Assembly: GCA_028284025.1 (NCBI GenBank)
Contig: JANQSM010000149.1
Location: forward strand, 1 to 9,455
Source of the DNA: Alphaproteobacteria bacterium
GTDB lineage: Bacteria > Pseudomonadota > Alphaproteobacteria > JANQSM01
Direction of reading: 5' to 3'
DNA: 9,455 nt
Both the position numbers and the translations under genes were made by a program. Positions 1 through 5,565 of this stretch are shown piece by piece (position 1 is the first letter of the stretch; every line of letters begins with the position of its first letter). The notes beneath the pieces are model-generated. The model had not been told where the DNA came from and did no database searches. It saw only the letters and a program-made list of their open reading frames with translations.

Positions 1-272
1 GCTTATTACGCCGACCAGAAGCCCGAAAAATTCTGCTTGCTATTTCCGATGGTGCACCAGTGGATGATTCTACTCTCTCGGTCAATCCAGGGCATTATCT
101 TGAAACTAACCTTCGGACTATTATTGAAAAAATTGAAGCCCGATCTCCGGTCGAATTGTTGGCGATTGGAATTGGGCATGATGTGACCAAATATTATCAC
201 AATGCGGTTACCCTTATGGATGTCAGTGAGATCGGAGAAGTGATGATGCACAAACTTTGGGAGTTATTTTAA
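1..272 (+). CDS. cobT: Cobaltochelatase subunit CobT, C-terminal end (partial)
   Basis: This is the last ~90 residues of CobT; the gene enters from the left edge, so the start is not visible. The reading frame begins at base 3 and ends with TAA at 270-272. The text [17 protein letters not shown], then the [18 protein letters not shown] segment, then a final WELF, match the end of the von Willebrand A-type domain that closes CobT. In the family, CobT works with CobS (AAA+ ATPase) and CobN to insert cobalt into hydrogenobyrinic acid a,c-diamide in aerobic cobalamin synthesis, in the cytoplasm. Some alphaproteobacteria keep CobS/CobT without the full pathway, so B12 synthesis cannot be concluded from this fragment. 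A cysteine-rich small gene follows 45 nt downstream on the same strand, with no terminator between. Identity is secure; physiological role is inferred. Confidence 0.93.
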   Translation, partial: LLRRPEARKILLAISDGAPVDDSTLSVNPGHYLETNLRTIIEKIEARSPVELLAIGIGHDVTKYYHNAVTLMDVSEIGEVMMHKLWELF

Positions 273-317
273 AAACAGATTCCTTTCCTTTTTTCTCTGT
301 GTTAATAATGAGGCTGT

Positions 318-809
318 ATGACTGAAACCAAAGTATTTAATATTATCCCAGGACGTTGCCCGGCTCTGTGTGCCCTGACCCCGGATGGAGAGTTATCAAA
401 GGCTGAACTCTTTCTATTGAAGTCTATCCGCACCGCCGCTTCTAAACCATGTGAGGATGAACTGGGATCTGCCCTTTATACCCTGATTCATTTCATTGAT
501 CGAAATGCTTCTAAAAAACTACACATTGTTGACTCTGACAGTGCCAGTGAGATGACCGATGATGAAAAACTGTTATTTGATATCATTGGTGGATGCCAGT
601 GTGGATTTGGCTGCTACTGTAAAGCCTTGCTTAAATTATTTGTACAGGAAAACAACCTGAACAAAGCCCGCTTTTTAAGCGCTGAGGTTTCTAATATTCT
701 GTCCCGCCAGGATTTGCATGTACGCCACCGCTTGTGTAGTTCAGCTTGCAGTAAACTGCAATGGTTAGGAGAATTTCACCCGAACAATACTCCGACTGTC
801 CGTCACTAA
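318..809 (+). CDS. Uncharacterised cysteine-rich protein (163 aa)
   Basis: I do not recognise this family. The ATG at 318 is preceded by a good ribosome-binding site (AATGAGG, about 5 nt upstream), which supports the start. The protein has no signal peptide or membrane segment and looks soluble. It has nine cysteines: C14 and C18 (CPALC), C45, the cluster C93/C95/C99/C101 (CQCGFGCYC), and C140/C144 (CSSAC). The spacing in CxC-x3-CxC plus two CxxxC pairs could bind a metal such as zinc or an iron-sulfur cluster, but this is inference. An acidic stretch around residues 71-83 precedes the main cluster. It lies 45 nt downstream of cobT on the same strand, so co-transcription is likely. Its TAA stop overlaps the TAG stop of the convergent tgt by sharing bases 807-808. 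It is very probably a real gene, given the ribosome-binding site, length and fit between neighbours; the function is unknown. Confidence 0.8.
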   Translation: MTETKVFNIIPGRCPALCALTPDGELSKAELFLLKSIRTAASKPCEDELGSALYTLIHFIDRNASKKLHIVDSDSASEMTDDEKLLFDIIGGCQCGFGCYCKALLKLFVQENNLNKARFLSAEVSNILSRQDLHVRHRLCSSACSKLQWLGEFHPNNTPTVRH

Positions 810-2011
810 GCCGCTTTTGAGATTTCGTTATTTTCAAAGTTACGGCGGAAGGTTTCAAAGCGATCTTCATCAATAGCTTTGCGAATATCAGCGAACAAAC
901 GATTCATGAATGCAATGTTATGAATTGCTAAAATTTGCATCCCCAACATTTCTTTTGCTTTTAAAAGGTGATGGATATACCCACGAGAAAAGTGCATGAC
1001 TTCAGATTCAATATCTTCCGACAACGGTGTGTCATCTTCCTTGAAGCGTGCGTTCATCAAGTTGATCCGATTGTTTTCTTCAGCATACAACAACGCAACC
1101 CCATGCCGTGCAATACGGGTAGGCTCTACGCAATCAAACGTGTCAGTTCCCTGGGCAATGCCTTCAAACACATCATCAATACCCCCAATCCCCAGTAAGT
1201 GAATCGGACGAGACCGATCAAGCACTTCCAGGCTGGCTTCCACCGTTTCATACATTTGCATTTTGGACGTCCCTAAAGACCCTCCAATGGCATGGCCAAA
1301 GAATGGTAGATCATTCAAGACATAGGCACATTCCTGGCGTAAATCATGGAATACGCCACCTTGGGAAATACCATAAACCGCCTGTTTGCCATTATGATGC
1401 GCTTCAAACTGTTTCAGGCACCGCTTGCCCCAGCGCATAGACATTCGCATTGAATTGGCTGTATAGTCTCTACCTTCATGGAAAGGCGTACATTCATCCA
1501 GCACCACAACAAAATCTGGCCCCAGCTTGCGCTGAATCTCGATAGCTTTTTCTGGGGTTAGGTGAAACAGATCTCCATTCGTATAGGCGCGAAAAACAGC
1601 CCCCTCCTCATCAATCTTCATCATACTTTTTTTGCGATTCTGATTATAAAGCTGGCCTTTGATTTCACCTACAACCGTTCCCCCATGCCCCAGGGAAAAA
1701 ATCTGGAACCCACCAGAATCAGTCAACATCGGACCATCCCAGCCCATCATTTTGTGAAGGCCACCCAGCTTCTCTACGGTATCCGCACCTGGTTGCAGCA
1801 TTAAATGGTATGTATTGGCCAAGATAATCTGGGTACCCGCATCTTTTACCTGCCGTGGGGTGGCAACCTTAATCGCCGCCTTCGTTCCACAAAAAATAAA
1901 GGCGGGTGTTTGTACCGTACCATGAGGTGTCGCCAGCTCTCCACGCCGGGCGCGTGACTTTTGAGATTGTTTAGTAACGGTGAAAGAAAAACCGGGATAG
2001 GTAATTTGCAT
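806..2011 (-). CDS. tgt: Queuine/preQ1 tRNA-guanine transglycosylase (Tgt), atypical
   Basis: Tgt exchanges guanine-34 in GUN-anticodon tRNAs for preQ1 (most bacteria) or queuine. The TIM-barrel motifs are present: DSGGFQ with general acid D98, DECTP with D172 and C174, the base-recognition Gln in SQGG (Q217), GG at 243-244, and the nucleophile region FDCVEPTR with D293. At 401 residues it is longer than the ~375 of E. coli Tgt. Most of the excess is a ~20-residue insertion at about 108-133, after DSGGFQIFSLG. The substrate-pocket loop reads GGSLG (243-247) rather than GGLAVGE. The zinc site CxCxxC expected just before FSRGYIHH (341-348) is missing: those positions read D, E and V, although the HH pair is kept. 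The start ATG has a purine-rich site (GGGAGAGGG) 5 nt upstream. It lies 28 nt after rpmB on the same strand, so the two are probably cotranscribed. Family identity is certain; use of queuine rather than preQ1 is inference. Confidence 0.95.
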   Translation of the reverse strand: MQITYPGFSFTVTKQSQKSRARRGELATPHGTVQTPAFIFCGTKAAIKVATPRQVKDAGTQIILANTYHLMLQPGADTVEKLGGLHKMMGWDGPMLTDSGGFQIFSLGHGGTVVGEIKGQLYNQNRKKSMMKIDEEGAVFRAYTNGDLFHLTPEKAIEIQRKLGPDFVVVLDECTPFHEGRDYTANSMRMSMRWGKRCLKQFEAHHNGKQAVYGISQGGVFHDLRQECAYVLNDLPFFGHAIGGSLGTSKMQMYETVEASLEVLDRSRPIHLLGIGGIDDVFEGIAQGTDTFDCVEPTRIARHGVALLYAEENNRINLMNARFKEDDTPLSEDIESEVMHFSRGYIHHLLKAKEMLGMQILAIHNIAFMNRLFADIRKAIDEDRFETFRRNFENNEISKAA

Positions 2012-2029
2012 AAAAACCCTCTCCCTTAC

Positions 2030-2050
2030 AGGCAGCCTGTTAAGCTGCCT
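2030..2050 (-). other. Intercistronic hairpin spanning the rpmB stop
   Basis: On the minus strand AGGCAGC and GCTGCCT form a perfect 7-bp stem around a 7-nt loop that contains most of the rpmB stop codon. The tgt ribosome-binding site (GGGAGAGGG) follows within a few bases. There is no T-run after the stem, so it is not a standard rho-independent terminator. It could stabilise the upstream mRNA or modulate tgt expression, or be chance; the stem is seen, the role is inferred. Confidence 0.35.
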
Positions 2051-2351
2051 TAGCGGTCGCTTGCATCTTTGGGGCGTTTTTAGCCTTCATTAAACGACGT
2101 TTGATTTTCAAGGCTTCTGACTGAAGCTTGGAATTTGGGGTATTCATCAAAAATGCATCTAATCCGCCTGCTTTTTCAACGGTACGAATTCCAGAAGCCG
2201 TTACACGCATACGGATGGGCCCTAATACATCGCTTAAAAGAGAAACGTTCTGCAAATTAGGGAGAAACCGCTTTTTGGTTTTGTTATTGGCATGGCTGAC
2301 ATTATTGCCCACTAACACGCCTTTACCGGTAATCATACATTTTTTAGACAT
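2040..2351 (-). CDS. rpmB: 50S ribosomal protein L28
   Basis: A basic 103-residue protein matching bacterial L28. It starts [11 protein letters not shown], carries the hallmark [19 protein letters not shown] at about 18-36, and continues with [19 protein letters not shown]28 is a structural component of the large ribosomal subunit. The frame stays open 10 codons further upstream, but conserved L28 proteins begin at the MSKK or MSRR position, so I place the start at 2351, with an AAGGG ribosome-binding site about 8 nt before it. The length is normal for alphaproteobacterial L28. It is the first gene of an apparent rpmB-tgt unit and is divergent from the small RHH regulator. Proximity to cobT is, from memory, a recurrent alphaproteobacterial arrangement. 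Confidence 0.96.
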   Translation of the reverse strand: MSKKCMITGKGVLVGNNVSHANNKTKKRFLPNLQNVSLLSDVLGPIRMRVTASGIRTVEKAGGLDAFLMNTPNSKLQSEALKIKRRLMKAKNAPKMQATAKAA

Positions 2352-2425
2352 TATACAAACCCTTGCTTTTTTGTGCCTCAAGAGAAAATTTCGTACTTGC
2401 GTATACCTTTTAACTTATTTATGCT

Positions 2426-2453
2426 ACTATAAGTTTAATTGAGTGACCCACAA
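2426..2453 (-). promoter_or_regulatory. Candidate rpmB-tgt promoter
   Basis: Reading the minus strand, TTGTGG (2448-2453) and TATAGT (2426-2431) sit 16 nt apart, about 75 nt upstream of the rpmB start. Both hexamers resemble sigma-70-type elements and nothing else in the divergent gap fits as well. This is motif matching by eye only. Confidence 0.4.
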
Positions 2454-2511
2454 GAACTGGGTTTTTAATGCAAAATCTTTATCAGGTCAAGACTTAATTC
2501 AAGAAAAATCA

Positions 2512-2862
2512 ATGAAAAAAGAGGCTTCCTTGCACAAAAATTCCGCCCTCCAGCAACCCCGGCACCGCCGCAATATTAATATTAACGGCAAACGGACTTG
2601 CATCAGCTTAGAAGAAAGTCTATGGCATTTTCTGGAGGAAGCGGCAGAAAAAGAGAATATGACAATCTCTGCTTTATGTTCCAAGGTTGCAGAGCGAACA
2701 AGCAATTCATCCCTAACATCTAATATCAGGGTGTTTTTACTAGCCTATTACAAGGTCCTTTCCTTGCAAAAACAAGATGATTTTTCCGATGGGAAAATTA
2801 CTGCTCCCCCACAGCATAAGACGAACAGTGCTTTTGCTTCAGCATTTGAAAGCATTAATTAA
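2512..2862 (+). CDS. Ribbon-helix-helix domain protein (RHH_4-like)
   Basis: A 116-residue basic protein. The core from about residue 26 (GKRTCISLEESLWHFLEEAA) has the beta-strand then helix pattern of ribbon-helix-helix DNA-binding proteins. It is followed by a second helix (MTISALCSKVAE) and a C-terminal RVFLLAYYKVL segment. This order (GxRTSISLE, then a WxxL helix, then RVFVLxxY) is what I recall for the alphaproteobacterial RHH_4 family (PF13467). Such proteins probably bind DNA as dimers; targets are unknown. I chose ATG 2512. A GTG at 2443 would add 23 residues with no visible conservation and no ribosome-binding site, but it cannot be excluded. The tail after residue 85 looks disordered. 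It is divergent from rpmB and ends 3 nt before the stop of the convergent TipF-like gene. The family is fairly sure; the regulatory role is inferred. Confidence 0.78.
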   Translation: MKKEASLHKNSALQQPRHRRNININGKRTCISLEESLWHFLEEAAEKENMTISALCSKVAERTSNSSLTSNIRVFLLAYYKVLSLQKQDDFSDGKITAPPQHKTNSAFASAFESIN

Positions 2863-2865
2863 AAG

Positions 2866-4029
2866 CTAGGTTGCTTCACTTAACCGCGGTTCCCCGAACA
2901 GGAACCCTTGACCATAATCTATACCGTAATCCAGTAAATTGACCAGAACCTGGTCGTCTTCTACTTTTTCAATAATCAGATTAATTTTGTTACGGTCCAT
3001 TTCTTTTTTCATTTTCAGAAGATCAATTGCCGGATTCTTCTCATCCACATATTCAAGCAGTTTACTCGCTTCAATCTTAATAAAATCAACACCTAAGGAT
3101 TTTAATCGCCGCATATCAAAGTTTATTGTTGTTACCTGTTGTAAGCACAATCGACACCCAAGCTTTACCAACCGCCGCAATAATTCATCCTGCTGTTTAT
3201 CTTTGTTATCAATATCAGCTTGCGCAACCTCAAACACCAGATTACGCGTAAGCGTGCGGTTATCTTCCAGAAAGTCCAGGAAGTCTCCGAAAAAATGAGA
3301 ATCTACCAAGGTATGACGCGATAAATTACAGAAAAATCCGCGACTCTCTTCGCTGTTCTGGGTTTTCCGAATCAACTGGATACAGCGGAACAATAACATG
3401 TTATCAATTGCAGCAATCAAGCCAGTGGATTCAGCAATATCGACATAATATTCGGGTAAAATAATCTCCCCTGCCTTGTTGCGAATGCGCGAATAGCATT
3501 CAAAAAAACGGGGTTTGCGCTGCGGCAATGTAACGATGGGTTGTAAATAAAGGTCCACCCGGTCACAACGCAAGCCATCACGCACCATATCCAGTAATTC
3601 CTGATCACTACCAGGCCGTTTGGCGATTTTGGCAGGCTTCTTAATGGCTTTCTTGCGCTTTCCATCACTCTCAGATAATTGTGAAACCAGGCTTTGCAGA
3701 ACACGTACCTCTGTGCGCATAGCTTCAATTTCTTGGCGGGATGGGTTGTCTTGGGAAATGTAGTGCTGAATAGTATTAATAATTTCCTGGTTACTCTCTA
3801 TGGAAGAATTAATCTCACTCACAATCGTAGCCAGAGCTTCAAAACCCAATTCCATTCTACGAGAGTTAATATGGCGTACAAATACTTCATGGGCTAATCC
3901 GGCCAACACAAAAAACAAAAGACCGGCGACAGCTGCTTCATTGGCTGGCATATCAAGAACACCAGGCCCAAAGAATGTCAGAGCAAGTGCAGCCACCAAA
4001 TAACACAGAAAAATAATCAGATGTCTCAT
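2866..4029 (-). CDS. TipF-like membrane-anchored degenerate EAL protein
   Basis: 387 residues. Two hydrophobic segments (about 3-20 and 31-49) form a membrane anchor, a helical probably coiled-coil stretch follows (about 60-120), then a basic linker rich in K (124-138) and a C-terminal EAL domain (about 145-382). EAL hallmarks remain in part: LQPIV (162-166), the glutamate of EAL as E177 within ECY, N235 (NLS), E267, K318, E354 and Q374 (GQGF). The metal-binding DDFG segment is replaced by QQVT (Q297, Q298), so phosphodiesterase activity is probably lost. This layout matches Caulobacter TipF, a cyclic-di-GMP receptor that positions the polar flagellum. From memory, relatives also carry a degenerate xxVT segment here. 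It lies 43 nt downstream of pyrD on the same strand, so it may be transcribed with it. Flagellin 5 kb away fits a motile cell. The EAL family is certain; the TipF role is inferred. Confidence 0.82.
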   Translation of the reverse strand: MRHLIIFLCYLVAALALTFFGPGVLDMPANEAAVAGLLFFVLAGLAHEVFVRHINSRRMELGFEALATIVSEINSSIESNQEIINTIQHYISQDNPSRQEIEAMRTEVRVLQSLVSQLSESDGKRKKAIKKPAKIAKRPGSDQELLDMVRDGLRCDRVDLYLQPIVTLPQRKPRFFECYSRIRNKAGEIILPEYYVDIAESTGLIAAIDNMLLFRCIQLIRKTQNSEESRGFFCNLSRHTLVDSHFFGDFLDFLEDNRTLTRNLVFEVAQADIDNKDKQQDELLRRLVKLGCRLCLQQVTTINFDMRRLKSLGVDFIKIEASKLLEYVDEKNPAIDLLKMKKEMDRNKINLIIEKVEDDQVLVNLLDYGIDYGQGFLFGEPRLSEAT

Positions 4030-4072
4030 CGCCCTACTTTAGCCAACTGCGAAATTGCAAACAAGAACTGCT

Positions 4073-5110
4073 TTAATTTGCCTGGCTCTTCTTTTTGACG
4101 TTATCCCCACTTTTGGACTGTACCAAATGTTCTACAATCTCGCGTACCAGCTCTGGCCCTTTGTAAACAAGCCCCGTGTAAAGCTGAACCAAACTGGCAC
4201 CCGCATCAAGACGTGCCTTTGCATCCCGGCCAGAAGTAATTCCCCCGACACCAATCAGGGGAACTTGCCCTTTTAATTCCTTTGCAAATTGCTCCAGAGT
4301 ATCCTGGGCAAGTGATCTCAAAGGCACACCGCTCAACCCCCCTGTTTCATTTTTGTGTGACGATAAAAGACTTTCAGGCCGCTTGATCGTCGTGTTAGTC
4401 AAAATCAGGCCGTCCACCGATAAATCCTGTGCAGCTTTAGCTAACATTTCTATTTCTTTGGATGTTAAATCTGGCGCCAGCTTGAAAAAAACCGGTGTTT
4501 TGCTGTTCATTTGTGCCCGTTTGTTCAAAACAGCCCTAATCAAGCCCTTAAAATGGTCTTCATGCTGTAAATCACGCAACCCCACTGTATTAGGAGAAGA
4601 AATGTTTACGGTCAAATAATCCGCATACGCCGCAAAGGTCGCTACGCCAAATACATAATCCTGAGTTTTATCTTCACTATCCTTGTTAGCCCCAACATTA
4701 ATGCCCAAAGGAATGTGCATCTTATGTTGATCCCGCAGCCAGCCTACTCTTTGAAGCATATAATCTGCCCCACGATTATTAAATCCAAGGCGATTGATAA
4801 CCGCCTGATCTTCCGGCAAGCGAAACATGCGGGGTTTAGGGTTTCCTGCCTGAGGGCGGGGAGTAACAGTGCCGACTTCCACAAACCCAAAGCCAAAATT
4901 CTGCATAATGTGGGGAATTTCAGCATTCTTATCAAACCCTGCTGCCAACCCCACCGGATTACGGCACTCTAAATGCGCTATTTTCACCGGTATTTCGCCA
5001 ACATGCGTCTCTGGCAGCAGACACCCTGCCTTTTGTAATGAAATCAGGGTAAGATCATGGGCCTTTTCAGCAGGCAATGTTCGGGCAAGGCGGGTTAAAA
5101 AAGTATACAT
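4073..5110 (-). CDS. pyrD: Dihydroorotate dehydrogenase (quinone), class 2
   Basis: PyrD oxidises dihydroorotate to orotate in pyrimidine synthesis and passes electrons through FMN to membrane quinones. The 345-residue protein shows the class 2 features. An N-terminal helical extension (MYTFLTRLARTLPAEKAHDL) is of the kind that contacts the membrane. Then come NPVGLAAGFDKNAE (51-64), GTVTPRPQAGNPKPRMFRL (80-98), NRLGFNN (106-112), VNISSPNTVGLR (168-179) with the catalytic serine at S172, FFKLAPDL with K210, LTNTT (237-241), and the FMN phosphate-binding GVGGITSG (287-294) and YTGLVYKGP. The frame is open 48 codons further upstream, but that segment is unlike PyrD N-termini, whereas YxxxR..L.......AH matches the family, so I start at 5110. 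The ribosome-binding site is weak (TAAGTGGG). It is followed by the TipF-like gene on the same strand. Confidence 0.95.
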   Translation of the reverse strand: MYTFLTRLARTLPAEKAHDLTLISLQKAGCLLPETHVGEIPVKIAHLECRNPVGLAAGFDKNAEIPHIMQNFGFGFVEVGTVTPRPQAGNPKPRMFRLPEDQAVINRLGFNNRGADYMLQRVGWLRDQHKMHIPLGINVGANKDSEDKTQDYVFGVATFAAYADYLTVNISSPNTVGLRDLQHEDHFKGLIRAVLNKRAQMNSKTPVFFKLAPDLTSKEIEMLAKAAQDLSVDGLILTNTTIKRPESLLSSHKNETGGLSGVPLRSLAQDTLEQFAKELKGQVPLIGVGGITSGRDAKARLDAGASLVQLYTGLVYKGPELVREIVEHLVQSKSGDNVKKKSQAN

Positions 5111-5133
5111 CCCACTTATTCTTGATATTTCAT

Positions 5134-5184
5134 TGCAAAATGCAAACCAAAATTCCCCCGTATGTGTGCATTTCGCATTTTGCA
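5134..5184. repeat. Inverted repeat upstream of pyrD
   Basis: TGCAAAATGC (5134-5143) and GCATTTTGCA (5175-5184) are perfect 10-bp inverted arms separated by 31 nt, lying 24-74 nt upstream of the chosen pyrD start. A further GCATTT copy lies at 5169-5174, next to the right arm. It could be an operator or form a leader stem; AT-rich chance is also possible. Confidence 0.4.
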
Positions 5185-5340
5185 GTTGCGGCCCATTATG
5201 GTTACCAAATTCTATAGAACATAACGCATTGTTTTTAATGTGAAATTCAAACACAGCATGCCCCCGTATACGCCGTTTTCAGCTTGGCACCGCATTTGCT
5301 CTTTACCGAGGAAATAACAAACAGAAAGGAAGGGGGCGCA

Positions 5341-5562
5341 ATGTTAATGACTGATAAAAAAATACCAAAACTATCGCCACTTGAATACGCACTAACCGTC
5401 GTTGAAACCGTTGACAAATTTGGCGTGGATCATTTCCCTGAGGAACCAACGGATGAAATTATCCAGGCAATTGTCACAAAAATGGATATCGACGAAGAAA
5501 AAGCCAAAGAGCTTTATACAGGTCTGTACCAGATCATCTTTGAGGAAGGCTTATTTGAGTAA
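5341..5562 (+). CDS. Uncharacterised small acidic protein (73 aa)
   Basis: I do not recognise this protein. It begins MLMTDKKIPKLSPLEYALTVV and ends FEEGLFE. It is strongly acidic, without cysteines, signal peptide or membrane segment, and probably folds as a few helices: one around 14-27, one around 38-46, and one around 51-70. The purine-rich AGGAAGGGGG at 5327-5336 just upstream is the clearest ribosome-binding site in the window and supports translation from 5341; an in-frame ATG at 5347 is an alternative. A TTG at 5284 would give a longer form but ignores this site. It is divergent from pyrD by 230 nt and stops 3 nt before the convergent phosphohexomutase. No function can be assigned. 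Confidence 0.7.
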   Translation: MLMTDKKIPKLSPLEYALTVVETVDKFGVDHFPEEPTDEIIQAIVTKMDIDEEKAKELYTGLYQIIFEEGLFE

Positions 5563-5565
5563 AAA

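Noticed and set aside
1987..2039. preQ1 riboswitch in front of tgt
   Set aside because: The rpmB-tgt gap is only 28 nt and shows just a simple hairpin, with no preQ1 aptamer pattern that I can recognise.
2443..2511. GTG start adding 23 residues to the RHH protein
   Set aside because: No ribosome-binding site and no recognisable conserved sequence in the extension; it also overlaps the candidate rpmB promoter. Kept as an alternative only.
2882..2891. Palindrome AACCGCGGTT
   Set aside because: It lies inside the coding end of the TipF-like gene, is short, and has no T-run or partner site, so it is likely chance.
3417..3728. 103-residue minus-strand open frame inside the TipF-like gene
   Set aside because: It overlaps a well-supported EAL-domain gene in another frame and shows no recognisable motifs or start signal.
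5111..5254. In-frame 48-codon N-terminal extension of PyrD
   Set aside because: The extension does not look like PyrD, carries the inverted repeat, and the conserved class 2 N-terminus begins at the ATG at 5110.
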